Positions 21,701 to 33,701 are shown, counted from the stretch's first letter. The stretch: 64,000 nucleotides of DNA from Alitta virens (GCA_932294295.1 OW028578.1:38710685-38774684); one strand, 5' to 3'. Notes: generated by a model from the letters alone, not told the origin. Translations and numbers: made by a program.

Positions 21701-22736
21701 AGCACAGCTAAACAGTTCAGATAAACAAAGACATACATCAAGAAGCATTCTATACAAGCCTCATGGAGACAAAACATCACCATGGTGATAATCATGCTCC
21801 CAAATAGCATTATAAACATGCTGCGAATACTGTTTCCTGAAATTGCACGCAATTTTGTAAATATCTGGGTCGTGTAATTGAATCAATTTTTGGGATGCAC
21901 TTCAATTAGCAACACTCAGTGTTCAGTTCTCAGTGCTGGGCGATCTGTGTATTTATGGAGTCAGGTTTTTATGCGTTGCTCTAAATGTGGAATGTTTGTT
22001 TCTTAATTTCTTTGTTGTTTCAATGCGTTGCTTGTTTAATTTACAGTTCTGACTTAAAACTTAGCTATTTTGGTACCTTGTACTATCAATTTCATAGGAA
22101 ACTGTCAAAAGTTGACAAACTTTGTAATTATTCTTATGCTCAATTTGCATGAGTCTTTCTCAAGTCTAGGCACCTGATGCATGTCATGTAAAATGTTGAA
22201 GCAATTGCATGTGGTTGAAGCTGTGGACAAATCGAAATGATAACTTATTTCCGGTAATTTAAGCATTTAATAGGCCTACTGATTTAAGTGGGCTAGTGTT
22301 TAAAGTCTTAGCTTGCTGTGGATTCTAGTTCCAAATCCAACTTCGCAAATGTTTTTATATCACCTGCCTTATTCAAAGGAAGAACGCCGTGACGATTGGG
22401 TATTACGTAAGGCAGGCGGCAGCTAGGACGCTGTCTCCATGGTAATATCGTGATTGACGCAACGTGAGACGCTGCAACGTTGCGTCTTACGTTCTGGAAA
22501 ACGCCGTAGTCACGATGATGCTATTTCAGGTATTGTGACAGTGTTATGCAACAATTGTTTGGTCTGATATCAAGTCTCGTTCAACTAGTTTCAATTTCAG
22601 TTTTTAGCTGTATCGAGTGAAGTAGCTGCTGGATTTAAAATGCACTGGTGCTGAGGCATTTGTGTGGCATTGCCTTACATTGCATAACATTGCATTGTAT
22701 TTTATTTTATTTTATTGTATGAATATTTTGGGTCCA
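21700..22736. other. Intergenic, nothing recognised except a small GC-rich foldback
   Basis: At 22390-22520 a CpG-richer patch contains GACGCAACGT and its inverse ACGTTGCGTC about 12 bp apart. No gene is recognised in the rest. Confidence 0.45.
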
Positions 22737-23490
22737 AAATTGATGGTTGATAGTGAGGTGGTCTTAATAGAGAGGTGGTCTTAATAGTGAGGTGGTCTTA
22801 ATAGTGAAGTGGTCTTAATAGTGAAGTGATCTTAGTAGTGAAGTGATCTTAGTATTGAGGTGGTCTTAGTAGTGAGGTGGTCTTAATAGTGAGGTGGTCT
22901 TAATGGTGACATGGTCTTAATAGTGAGGTGGTCTTACTAGTGAGATGGTTTTAGTGGTGAGGTGGTCTTAATAGTGAGGTGGTCTTAATAGAGGTCGTCT
23001 TAATAGTGAGATGGTCTCAATAGTGAAGTGGTCTTAATAGTGAGGTGGTCTTACTAGTGAGATGGTTTTAGTGGTGAGGTGGTCTTAATAGTGAGGTGGT
23101 CTTAATAGAGGTCGTCTTAATAGTGAGATGGTCTCAATAGTGAAGTGGTCTTAATAGTGAGGTGGTCTTAATAGTAAGGTGGTCTAAATAGGTGGTCCTA
23201 ATAGTGAGATGGTCTTAATAGTGAGGTCTTAATAGTGATGTGGTCCTAATAGTGAGATGTTCTTAATAGTGAGGTGGTCTTAATAGTGAGGTGGTCTTAA
23301 TAGAGGTCGTCTTAATAGTGAGATGGTCTCAATAGTGAAGTGGTCTTAATAGTGAGGTGGTCTTAATAGTGAGGTAGTCTTAGTAGTGAGGTGGTCTAAA
23401 TAGTGAGGTGGTCTTACTAGTGAGGTGGTCTTACTAGTGAGGTGGTTTTAGTGGTGAGGTGGTCTTAACAGTGAGGTGTTCTTAAAGTGG
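22737..23490. repeat. 17-bp minisatellite
   Basis: About 40 units of AGTGAGGTGGTCTTAAT with point variants, plus a larger internal duplication (TTACTAGTGAGATGG blocks near 22930 and 23048). Shorter runs of the same unit occur at 24195, 24560, 27290, 29798, 31735, 43490 (inverted) and 46635. Confidence 0.92.
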
Positions 23491-23524
23491 GTTCCACTAT
23501 CATTTATTTACTTTGACTTGGTGC

Positions 23525-23640
23525 CAGAGGCAGATGTAATGATGAGATGATAGGCATGGAATCCACAGACTCCGCACCATGACTACACATAGCATTAGGC
23601 ACCAGGCGTAAACCTTGTCATCTCATCATTACGTAGGCCT
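23525..23640. mobile_element. Inverted pair of SINE family B tails
   Basis: GCCAGAGGCAGATGTAATGATGAGATGAT (the tail on the minus strand; only the first 20 bases are diagnostic) is followed about 60 bp later by TCATCTCATCATTACGTAGG on the plus strand. The two face each other as a foldback. Confidence 0.6.
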
Positions 23641-23964
23641 GTTTACAGATTTATTATCGATTGTCATACATATTGCAAACTGCATATAGATGGCTAACAC
23701 TGAAAACATTTAAGTCATAAAATGTTTTCCATTAAATTATTAGCATTTCTTGTAGCGCGTATGTGCATGTAGGGGATTTTTATAAATATTTCACGATATA
23801 AAATATAACAGACTTCAGTCGAAAACTCCAATTAGAATTCTAATTAAATTCAAAGAGACCTTGGAGCACTTCAGCATGTTATTTCGTGGCCTTCAAAAGT
23901 AATAGGACATCCTATTTGATCCAGTAGAAATATTATGACTGCAGAAAATACTTCATTTAAAAAC

Positions 23965-24181
23965 TCTCTTCGCCTCTCTTCTCCTCTTCAATTAAAAACT
24001 CTCCTCTGTTCTCTTCTCCTCTGTTCTCTTCTCCTCTGTTCTCTTCTCCTCTGTTCTCCTCTCCTCTCCTCTCCTCTCCTCTCCTCTCCTCTCCTCTCCT
24101 CTCCTCTCCTCTCCTCTCCTCTCCTCTCCTCTCCTCTCCTCTCCTCTCCTCTCCTCTCCTCTCCTCTCCTCTCCTCTCCTA
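23965..24181. repeat. (CTCCT)n pentanucleotide array
   Basis: It is nearly pure over the last 125 bp (24055-24180) and has CTCTTCTCCTCTGTT variants before that. A twin array of the same unit is at 36430-36551. Frames through it (repeated LLSSP or GEERR) are artefacts. Confidence 0.92.
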
Positions 24182-24625
24182 ATAGCAATGTAGTGCTAAT
24201 AGTGAGGTGGTGAGGTGGCCTTAAAATGGAGGTGGTCTTAACAGTGAGGTGTTCTAATTTTGGTTTTGCAATAAATATGAGAAAATATTCAGAATTGCCA
24301 TTTTGATTTTGAAAAAAAAATTATTGTTGTGTTTAAACAAGGAAAAACTCAAAATATGGAATATATTCTCATTTCTGAAATTATGCTTATTAATGAAATA
24401 TGATTATACAAGAAGGCTTTCAAAAGATCTGATATATAAGCAATGGCAGAATATATATAGAATAGGTAATTTCATACTTGATAAAATTGTCTTAATGTTG
24501 AGGTGGACTTAATAGCAAGGGAAAATACATTTATAAAAAAAATGTTGGCCCGAAATAGATAGGTTTAATCGTGAGGTGATCTTAATAGTGAGGTTGTCTT
24601 AAGAACGGTTTTCACTGTAGTTTAT
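24182..24625. repeat. Scattered 17-bp minisatellite units
   Basis: Units of AGTGAGGTGGTCTTAA occur at about 24195-24255 and 24560-24602, separated by AT-rich sequence. The last is followed by GAACGGTTTTCACTGTA. Similar endings follow the unit runs at 23490 and 46660. Confidence 0.65.
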
Positions 24626-24659
24626 TTTATTGGCCAGTTATTAGAGGTCAAATTTACTG

Positions 24660-24990
24660 CAGCTAGAAGACCCCACCCATGGGGGTAAATGTGCTGCATG
24701 GTGTGGACTCCAAGCCTTATCATCTTATCATTACGTCTGCCTCTGACAGCTGGTCATATGCCCAGTAGCACTGAGACATATATAGACAAATCCACCCATG
24801 GGGTAAATGTGCTGCATAGTGTGGAATCCAAGCCTTATCATCTCATCATTACGTCTGCCTCTGGCAGCTGGTCATATACCCAGTAGCACTGAGACATGCA
24901 GACAAATCCCACCCATGGGGTAAATGTGCTGCATAGTGTGGAATCCAAGCCTTATCATCTCATCATTACGTCTGCCTCTGGCAGCTTGTA
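24660..24990 (+). mobile_element. SINE family B tail, triplicated in tandem
   Basis: Three consecutive copies of CCACCCATGG(G)GGTAAATG, GTGTGGA, CTTATCATCTCATCATTACG and GCAGCTGGTCATA are joined by CCCAGTAGCACTGAGACATA. The period is about 120 bp. This is a SINE 3' half that became a tandem repeat. Confidence 0.8.
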
Positions 24991-25447
24991 TATGAAAATA
25001 CAATACAATATATACACTGTTGTTAGTGATGGTGCTTTTCATTTCAGGACACAGGGTTATGAATGTAATATTAGATTTAATTAAACTTTTATTTAATGAT
25101 ACAAAACTACAAAATTGAATAAACCTGGAAAAAGATTTTAACGACGCAGTTGCGTATTTGACAATCATTTGACACTCATTTGACACCCGTTTGACACAGC
25201 CTTGCAAAAGTCATGATTAGCAAAGTAATTCGAATAAATGTGTCAAATGGTTGTGACGTCAAAAGATAAAAAAAATTATAATAATAGAATTCTTGCATTT
25301 TACAGTTGCTTGAAAATTAAAAATATCATGTTAATTTACCATTTAACACGCTCAATCTTTAACTCATAAAATGGTTTTAATACGAATTAGGGATGCAAAG
25401 GCCGGGAAAGTTTCCGGGAATTTTGGAAATTTTCCATAGAAAAATTC

Positions 25448-26265
25448 TGGGAATTTATATATATATAGATTTTATTGACATGTAAAATATCATAAATGAT
25501 ACATATGTCATTCAGTTAAAAGATAACATGAAAGAGACATTAATGTAAGTACAGAAAGCAATAAAATTTCAATAATCAAGGTTCCAGCCACCAAGTTAAC
25601 TTATAATACGTGTTTAAAATCCACATACACAATAGAAAAAAATACAAGCCGCTAATAAAAACATTTCACTCTCAAAGTCCAAAACATGACAAGCACATCA
25701 TAACTAATAAACTAATAAACTAAATTAATAACTGTGTGGATACAGGAGATGGTTTTCTCTACACATCAGCTTGAAGGAGAAACTTTCCTAAACTAATTAA
25801 TAACTCAGGTTCCTTGTTTGTCATTATTGCTGTAAACTTAGTTATATCATCTAGAGACAAGAAGTTGTTAATAAATTTAGTTGCATTCAAAAAAAGGTTA
25901 ACACGGTGTTGCTCATTACCAGGACAGACAATCAAACAGTGAATTTCGTCTTCTACAAAGTTTAACGTACACTTTTCACATATTCTATTTGGAGCAGGAA
26001 TTATTGGTTTATGGTGTCGACCTGTTTCAATCTTCAGGCTATGTGAACTTGTCCTAAATCTAGCTATTTTAGTTAACACTTTGCGAATTTGTTGCAATTC
26101 AAGATAAGGTTCTATTCTACAATCAGTTTTAAATAGTTTATATGTCCTAAGTTTTGGTTGTTGTGAACTGTCATTTATTGCATTTATAAGTCGCTCATGT
26201 TCGGCTTCATAGAGTCTTAGTTTCACTGTGTTAGAGATATTATCAATCCAATTTATAGCGTCGGG
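25448..26265 (-). pseudogene. LINE 3' end nested in the hAT element
   Basis: The minus-strand frame (26292-25759) encodes LRTYKLFKTDCRIEPYLEL, KIARFRTSSHSLKIETGRH and a zinc motif CEKC-x10-H-x4-C, the C-terminal domain of a non-LTR ORF2. The first dozen residues (MKIPNIPKIPDA) belong to hAT sequence. GGGAATTT at both borders (25441 and 26262 area) is the likely target duplication. The sister copy at 35246-36425 shares the same protein motifs and the GTCAATAAAAT terminus. Confidence 0.8.
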
Positions 26266-26489
26266 AATTTTGGGAATATTGGGAATTTTCAAAATGAAAG
26301 GCGTTTTATTTTATTTTTTACATTCTTATTGGCCTAACTACGTTTCTTGTCAATGCTTGTTAGTCATTTTGTTTTCCGTGATTTACTTCCATTCATGGTT
26401 TAAATTTTATATTTCTGGAATGAAATTGTCTAAGAACAAAGAACTTTTATAATCAGGCTCTCAGCAGATAGTGGGATAGTGCTTTATAG

Positions 26490-26780
26490 TCACCAACGGT
26501 TGTTCTAGTCTGGGAGCCACTGCAGCATATTTTGTCATCAAGGTGGCAGCAGCGAAGTTTGGAACTTTGGATCCTGGGATCGTTTGTATCATTCTGCATT
26601 GGTTCTTTCAGCCGAGTACACACGAAAAGTTGCAATAGGCTCACCAATGAAAGGGTGGAGCAGCTAGTCTCTATCAAGTCCAACCTGCAGTTGTTTGAGC
26701 CATCTCTGGATTCTTCAACAAGCCTTACTTATGAATCTGTTGCTGAATATGAACTTAATGATATTGACGATGAAGTTTAA
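26490..26780 (+). pseudogene. hAT transposase C-terminal (dimerisation) fragment
   Basis: The plus frame ending at 26780 contains HTKSCNRLTNERVEQLVSIK and SNLQL, matching the (K)RNRL..E.VE.LV.I..NL signature at the end of hAT transposases, followed by an acidic tail (ELNDIDDEV). The catalytic region is absent. Confidence 0.6.
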
Positions 26781-27289
26781 AGATCAGAAGTAAAATGTTG
26801 TTTGATTTAATGACAAACTTAGTCCTGTACTTTAATTGATACTTTTGACCCTATCTTAATCTCTGTTGTTTTGTAAGTGATTTTGAATCTTGAAGTTCTT
26901 GCCACCTGTTGCAACATTTCTTGTTGTTCTTCTAACTATATTTCTAAACATTCAGATGTCTTCTGAGAAAATAAAAGTATGCTGAAAGCCTGACACATCA
27001 TTTAGCATGTTTAGACGGTAATAGACATTCACCTTTCATATCATTTCAATCATTAGCAGTTATATTCCCATATAATGTCCGTAAATTCCCTTATATTCCC
27101 ATATATTCCCATAAATTCCCAATTTTCCCGTAAATTTCCACAGAAAATTTCCACTGTGAAAATTCCTGGGAATTTTGCATCCCTAATACGAATGGTCCGA
27201 AATAAACAAATAGATATATAATCTGAGAAAATTTATAAGTTGTGTGTGACAACTTTCAGTATTCCACTGAAATACCAAATGTTTGTTCT

Positions 27290-27430
27290 TAATGGTGAGG
27301 TGGTCTTAATAGAAAAATAAAATGCACTGGCAAGAATAGATAGACAGACAGATAGATATATCAATTATATCATAGATAGATCGATCATAGACAGATAGAT
27401 AGATCAGAGATAGATTGATAAATAGATCAA
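27290..27430. repeat. Minisatellite unit plus (GATA)n
   Basis: A single AATGGTGAGGTGGTCTTAAT unit lies at 27290, followed by GATAGATAGA sequence to 27430. Confidence 0.7.
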
Positions 27431-27608
27431 TAGGTGGATTAGGGCTTTACGTCCTGTATTTCTGCACCTGATGGGCTAATTAGGACAGGCAGGGAACATG
27501 GCAATGAGACGAAGGATGAAACAGCCATCCAACATAGGGTCGACTGGGAACTGAACCCGGAACCCAGTGGTTGGAAGCCCAGCTCGCTATCACTGAGCTA
27601 GGCCCCCA
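27425..27608 (-). mobile_element. tRNA-derived SINE, family A (copy 4)
   Basis: On the minus strand the head is CCTAGCTCAGTGATAGCGAG, with box B GGTTCAGTTCC. ATAGATCAATAGG and ATAGATCTATAGG at the borders look like a target duplication within GATA-rich DNA. Confidence 0.82.
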
Positions 27609-27611
27609 CTC

Positions 27612-28884
27612 CATAGATCTATAGGTAGATAGGTATTGATTGATAAATATCCAGAATTTCGATGGAATACATTTTTTACCAGTTTTTTCAATTGTACTCA
27701 ATCTGGTTTCCAGGAAAAAACAACAACATTTTGATCGCATTATCAGGCTGTACAAAAAACAGAGATTAGCAATTGTAGTGTGATATCACTTAATCAGGAA
27801 CAATTGTAACTTTTAGCAACATGACAAAAATTTACAGTAGTTTTCGAGGGAGACTCGCTGACTGGACCATCAGAAAACCATTTAGAGACAGTTGAAAAGT
27901 TCGATTAGAAGAGGCTGAAACCACAAGTCCAACATATGTGATGTCGCTAACCGACATATAGTGCAGTTACTGTGGTCATCTGGTCTTGAAAAATATGAAA
28001 ATAGCATTCAATTTGGGCCATTTAGGGTTGTGGGATAAACACGTTCCAAATTGGGGTAAAACTGAGGTCCTAACGTCAATTTAATGACATAAAAATTGCC
28101 TTATCTACTTTTTGAACTGTCTCCAAACGTTGTTCTGAAGATTCAGTTAGTGCCCCCTTTGAAAACTGCTGTATTAGTCAGAAATTTAGCTGATGCAAAT
28201 TTGCTGAAAACAGGAGTGGTCTACTGGTTTGAAGGCTACATCTACAGTAAATTTAATTAAAAATGGCTTGTTAAATTGAACCTAGACAACTTCTGCTATA
28301 CGATGCTACCTGCCACTTAACGGAACTGTCTGGCTATAGCTGGCTACTCAAAGCCGGATCTAAAAGTACAGACAACACCATTTGGTGCATAAGTTGAGAG
28401 TTATACTCATTTGTAATCTTTTGTTTTGAAGATGCTTAATAAACACAAGTCAACTTGAATAAGTTTGGACACATTGCCATTTATTGGCTAAAACAAGAAA
28501 GGCATGGACACACAGATAGAAGACAGACACACAGACAGATGACAGACACAAAACATATATATACAGCTTGCTTTTGTAGATAGCCCAAAGCAAAGGGTGT
28601 GATGACATACTATAAATGCATGTTTTAAAGTATCATAGATATATCTGGCTCCCCAACAGTGGGTGGCAATTATTACTTTTTTTTAATTCATACATTATGG
28701 TATGTTTTTTTTAATGTTTTTTGACATTGATTGGCACTTAAGTTTGAACATGTTTTAAGTACCAATTAAAGAAGCACACAAATATTGAATGTGCACTAAT
28801 AATGAAAGTACAGTTGTAATTGACGGCAACATTCTAGAAATGTAAGAAATGTACAGTCATAATGAAGGAAAAGTGGATAAATAC
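27612..28884. other. Intergenic, nothing recognised
   Basis: No gene is seen. A short phrase at 28330-28365 (GGCTATAGCTGGCTACTCAA, GCCGGATCTAAAAGTACA) is shared with 53385-53415. Confidence 0.45.
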
Positions 28885-29330
28885 TATAAAATTAGGGACG
28901 GGTGGGTGGGAGAACTGAATCTGATGAGACGATTGAATTTGAACGGGAGAGTCGGCTTATATAAGCGCTCAGGATTAGGGGCAAGGAAGTGCCCCCTGAT
29001 TGGCTAGCTGATGGTCAAAAGACCAGAACGCTTCCTGGTCATACAGGAAGTGGCTAGCTAGAGAAACCAATATGGCTGCCCAGTGACATTAACCGAATTT
29101 ACCTGGTATGTAAATCTCATATGTCGATTGCAGATACATATTTATGATATATTAGATACATTTCTTATAATTACCAAGGTTTATATTTTTTCAGTGGTGG
29201 TAGTTTAAGCCAACTATAAGGTATAAGTAGACAGAAGCGGCTGGCCAGTTACAGTTACAGCCAGGAATAGGTTGCTACAGGCTACAGCTGACTAGAGTCG
29301 ACCATATTTTTTTTTAACTAACTGTACCTC
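28885..29330. repeat. Dispersed repeat with promoter-like first half
   Basis: Bases 28945-29110 carry GGCTTATATAAGCG, CCCTGATTGGCTAGC, AATATGGCTGCC and CGAATTTACCTGGTATGTAA, in the same order as the module at 7330-7510. Bases 29140-29330 (TATTTATGATA, AGACAGAAGCGGCTGGC, ACAGCCAGG.A.AGG) match 53410-53600. This could be a retroelement promoter or simply a fossil repeat. Confidence 0.5.
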
Positions 29331-29579
29331 AAAAAGCCTAAGTTTGACAATGTTGACATAGGCTGCATATGTAGTGTACACTGAAGCAAGATTTAATCAA
29401 TTAAGTTGTTTATTAAATCACCCAAGTGAAAAAAGGAACTGCTTTTTGGGCATATTTCTGTTTTGTCCATATTAGAATGCTTCCAAATGTTAAATTACTT
29501 GTGCTCATATTGACAATATTGTTGTAACATGTCATGATTTGTAATTATGCCAATTTAGGCATGAATAAACATATATAAT

Positions 29580-29905
29580 ACCACCCATAGGGTAAATGTG
29601 TAACATGGTGTGGACTCCAAGCAGCCTTATCATCTCATCATTACTTCTAACTCTGGCAGCTGGTAATATAAGCTGACTAAGTTTCAGACCCAGTAGCAAA
29701 GATATTCAGTAATGACCTTGGTCCCCTTATTCATCTATCAACCATCCTATCATTATCTACATTGCATTCAATCTACTCTTTTTCCCATAATTCAATAGTG
29801 AGGTGGTCTTAATAATGAGGTGGTCTTAATAATGAGGTGGTCTTGATAGTGAGGTGGTCTTAACAGTGATGTGGTTTTGATATTGAGGTGGTCTTTATTA
29901 TGGGG
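29580..29905 (+). repeat. SINE family B tail followed by 17-bp minisatellite units
   Basis: The first 120 bp are the family B tail (CCACCCATAGGGTAAATGTG through CAGCTGGTAATATAAGCTGA). From 29798 there are about six AGTGAGGTGGTCTTAA units, followed by GGGGTCCCAGTAT. Confidence 0.75.
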
Positions 29906-30052
29906 TCCCAGTATACACTATGCAAAATACATAGCATTTGGCAGTTTTTCCCTCATATAGAATAACAAATGATATTCCTCTTATTAGAAATACAATCCGA
30001 CACAAAGGAGTGCGTTCAACTACCTGGGGAGCTGCCATGGCTGAGTCATTTA

Positions 30053-30067
30053 GTTACCATGGCAACC
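30053..30067. promoter_or_regulatory. RFX X-box-like palindrome
   Basis: GTTACCATGGCAACC is a near-ideal X-box. It lies about 870 bp before the candidate ECE first exon at 30921. An identical 15-mer occurs at 33696-33710. Confidence 0.4.
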
Positions 30068-30469
30068 AGATGTCGCGGGAAATGGCGAGACTAGGCATTG
30101 TTTAGCATACAGTATGTAATTGTGATAATTGGTTGTATTAAAGTTAAGGGACATAATTAAGGGACATAATTAATAACTACGAATTGCTGCGTATTAGAAA
30201 TAATATTTATGCAATACACCTGTTTATAAATAGACTGATTGTTAGTTTCTTCGGTTTTTTTTTAAAGAATAATTAAATAGATAAATGAATGCATAAAATC
30301 GTGTCCGATTTGTTAGTTTTCACGTGAAATTAATTGATAATTCACTTATTCTTATCGTCGATTCATATTTATTTAAAAAAACAATAATTTAATTTGTAAT
30401 GTTCAGTGTAGTTATGTAAATATGCAGTAAAATCCAAGTTTTATATTGTTTAATGAACGAAATAATGGT

Positions 30470-30665
30470 CAAATGAATGAATTTCTATCCACTGAATGGA
30501 TGAATGAATGAATGAATGAGTGAATTAATGAATTAATGAATTAATGAATTAATATTGCAGCATGTAGACCTGACTGTCTAGACCTTATCTATCTATCTAT
30601 TAATCTATCTATCTATATATCTATCTATATATCTATATATCTGTCTATCTATCCATCTATCTGTC
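30470..30665. repeat. (GAAT)n and (TATC)n microsatellites
   Basis: AATGAATGAATG runs at 30490-30550 and ATCTATCTATC runs at 30585-30663. Confidence 0.85.
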
Positions 30666-30920
30666 AGGTGATGCAGTTTGTAGCATTGCCTGCAGTTGGT
30701 GGCTGGCTGGCTGCAGTTGCTGGCTGCTGCTATGAAGCATTGCATCTCTGGCTTGCTTGGAAACAGCAGCAGCAGCAGCAGTAACATCACAGCATCAGTT
30801 GCATGGAGGACAATCGCATATGATGGAGCTGCTCCTAGTGCAGCCGCAGAATCCTATTGTTTTTAATTGTGACGTAAGCATATTGATACCCTCCTCAGCT
30901 GCTGCATCAATACATCAGTG

Positions 30921-31013
30921 ATGAGTGATGCGACAAGGATTCTACAGGAACAACCGTCTGACTGCCATCCTATGGTAGCCTACCATAAAATGACTGACCT
31001 TTCAACCATAGAA
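30921..31013 (+). CDS. Candidate alternative first coding exon of the ECE gene
   Basis: ATG opens a 31-codon frame (MSDATRILQEQPSDCHPMVA then YHKMTDLSTIE) that ends exactly at a strong donor, GAA|GTAAGTA, in phase 0. The ECE exon at 37646 is preceded by an acceptor (TTTCTTTCAG|ATG) and needs a phase-0 partner, so the join is allowed. The sequence just upstream is locally less AT-rich, with CAG/CTG runs and TGACGTAA. Vertebrate ECE1 uses alternative first exons spliced just before the conserved MST.KR start. No transcript evidence is available. It could belong to another unrecognised gene. Confidence 0.4.
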
Positions 31014-31239
31014 GTAAGTACAGTTGGCTGGGGCTGTCCTAGCGCCGCCATTGCTGCTGCTGTTGTTGGTTGCTGCTGCTGTAAGCAATGGCTTTGCACG
31101 TTTGGACCAATGTAATCAAAATAACCAATGGTTTCTTGCCGTTTATATATGGTGATATGCTCTAAATTCGTCACAATCGTGCTATTATCGGGTAGCAATA
31201 TAATTGATAGCATATTACTGCATAATTGCAATGCAATTT

Positions 31240-32185
31240 ATACAAACAGGTGCGCTACGCATTCAGCAAGTTCTACAGGCTAGTTGTAGGTAATTTAATA
31301 CTATTAGAATTGTTTCATTTACGATTTAACAAATAGAATTTGCCTTTATAATATATTATTGTCACAGCCTAATCGATGAGTATAATCTACTAGTTGATTG
31401 ACTCAAGGTGACTGATAGATTAGAGCATATTCCTAATCTATAAAGTGATTATACACAGTGACAGCTGTAGTAGTTATTAGATTACCTAATGTCATAATCT
31501 AACAATAGGGGTTTATCTCATAATAATAATAATTTTCAAAGGTTTCTGGTATGGGCATGATTATGTGCATATTTATGCACTGAGATATGTTATGCAGTGA
31601 ATCCTGTAATTTTCGTAATTATTTATTTTGTAACTTAGGCCAAAAGGCCTATGTGCAAACCACAATATGAATAATATAGGCCTTCATAATGATACAGTAA
31701 AACCTATTAAATATAAATTCAGATTTTTTTAGGCTTAGTGGTGAGGTGGTCATAAAAACGAAACAATAAGAGTATTAGTAGAACGACTATAATATTATCA
31801 AGTTTATTTATAAAATTATATATAGGCCTATGTGCTATTTCTTGAATCATATAGGCCTATGTGACTTACTACTGTTAGGCCTGTATTATTAATAGTTATT
31901 AATTATGTCAAACTCATGTCATGTAGTGTATAGAATGACATTCAGTATTGTATTGTATATTTTTCAATATGAATTGCTGAGACATTACTTCCTATATATA
32001 TTCATATATTTCAAGTTCAGATTTAGCTGAAGTAAAATACATTAATCATTTTGATTGCATTATAGCCCATTATATAGAAATATTGCTATGTACAGTAATA
32101 CATTATAGATCTGGCTGTGTATAAAACTCGATAATCACACCCAATACAACAAGGTAAAAAAAATGTAAATGTAAACAAACACAGT
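31240..32185. other. AT-rich, nothing recognised
   Basis: Apart from one isolated AGTGGTGAGGTGGTC unit near 31737 and repeated TAGGCCTAT words, no feature is seen. Confidence 0.45.
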
Positions 32186-32195
32186 TGAGGTGACA

Positions 32196-32343
32196 CATAG
32201 ATAGATAGGTAGATAGATAGATATGTGGATAGATAGATGGATAGATAGATGGATAGATGGATGGATAGATGGATAGATAGATAGATATGTGGATAGATAG
32301 ATGGATAGATAGATGGATAGATGGATGGATAGATGGATAGATG

Positions 32344-32383
<40 letters not shown>

Positions 32384-32386
32384 TAC

Positions 32387-32458
<72 letters not shown>

Positions 32459-32575
32459 GGATGGATAGATAGATAGATAGACACATAGACAGATGGATAG
32501 ATACATACATACATACATACATACACACATACACACATACATACATCCTTACATACATACATTGATAGATTGATT
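32196..32575. repeat. Long (GATA)n/(GGAT)n then (CATA)n microsatellite
   Basis: About 270 bp of TAGATAGATAG with GGATAGATGGAT blocks, including a duplicated subsection (32225-32270 and 32286-32340), then ATACATACATAC at 32500-32560. The three overlapping minus-strand frames across it are repeat artefacts. Confidence 0.92.
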
Positions 32576-32887
32576 GATTTTGGATAATTTTTAATTTTCT
32601 ACAGTTTTTGTGCTACTTTCAGAAGTGTTCTATTTCAACATATATATTATAGGTTTTAAAAAATCAATGGTATTATGATTCACTTGTTTCTCAACAGGTG
32701 GCATAAAGTTGTATGCGACACCTAGTTGATTGCAAGAAAACTGACATAAAACTTAAAAAACAAAACAAAAAAAACTAGGAAATCAACTCTTTTACTAAGC
32801 GTTAGTGTACTGACAAGAACATTTTATACTTTACATCAAAATCTAATTCAGTGGGTGTGCAGAAACTTTTTGCACAACTGTATAAGT

Positions 32888-33095
32888 AGATAGATACATT
32901 TTATTGACACTTTTTAAGGTCAAATTTGACCTATTTGTCATATATCTGCAAGTTTAAGATATTAATGTTATTCAATTGATTGTAATTTAACAGCATTTAA
33001 ATAATAGTCAGCAATTTAGATCAAACTAATGAATATATAACTATTCTTATATAACGATATACAGTTAAACTCAACAATTAATAAACTCTCAGCTG
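32888..33095 (-). mobile_element. LINE 3' end fragment
   Basis: GATAGATACATTTTATTGAC is followed by AAGGTCAAATTTGACCTATT and TGTCATATAT, parallel to the fragment at 17816. No coding part is present. Confidence 0.55.
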
Positions 33096-33701
33096 ACAAT
33101 GTCCTCCATTTTAGATATTATATTGGATCATATATAGGTTTAGACAGACATGCCAAGTCTCACTCATTCAGAGTAAGTCTCACTCATTTGGTTGCTGTCT
33201 CACTCCTCTAGACTTGAGTATTTTCATATTTTAATTTGTCACACTCTCAGAGAACCAGAATAAATATTTAACATTTTAATGTAAACTGGTCGGAATGGGC
33301 CAAAACTCACTCATTCACCACTCCAGAACTTAGCATCTCTGGTTTAGATTAATTTTTCCAGTAATTTTAATGGTTCCCATCTATAATAGATAACGAAACC
33401 CTGGTATATCCAACATTTGTTGCCAGATAACTTCACAGAGTCCTTGAAGCTGTGCAGCGTCACAGCAAACTGGTTTCAATGTGTATTGGACTAGAACAAC
33501 TAGGCTATGTTGAAATATCACTGGAGTTCTTAAAAAGTTCATTTCATTGTATACAAAAGGGAAGTTTTTCGCATGCCTCAGTTTAGACAGAGTTTTAACC
33601 ATGTTTAGGGAAGTAAAAATCGTAAAACTCTACGACTGACTGGAAAACGCTACTTTTTCGTGTCAGGATTTTTGTGACACTTAAATTGAATTTAAGTTAC
33701 C

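Larger units (their letters stand above)
25388..27185 (+). mobile_element. hAT transposon remnant with perfect 8-bp target duplication
   Basis: It begins TAGGGATGCAAA and ends TTTTGCATCCCTA (inverted). It is flanked by the 8-bp duplication ATACGAAT at 25380-25387 and 27186-27193, the length typical of hAT. GGGAATTT words in both orientations crowd both ends. A hAT C-terminal coding fragment remains at 26490-26780, and a LINE has inserted near the left end. The element is internally deleted and not autonomous. Confidence 0.9.

Noticed and set aside
22530..22545. ATGATGCTATTTCAG|GTATTG as another ECE first exon
   Set aside because: The phase fits, but the donor is weak, it is five codons long and lies 15 kb upstream across a minisatellite and a hAT element.
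23935..24213. LLSSP-repeat and GEERR-repeat proteins
   Set aside because: They are translations of the CTCCT array on either strand, also at 36365-36602. No flanking conserved sequence.
32086..32562. Three overlapping 135-158 aa minus-strand frames rich in Ile-Tyr-Leu-Ser
   Set aside because: They are translations of the GATA/TATC microsatellite, open only because the repeat lacks stops in those frames. The same holds at 17436-17885, 18076-18324, 34371-34823 and 46203-46469.
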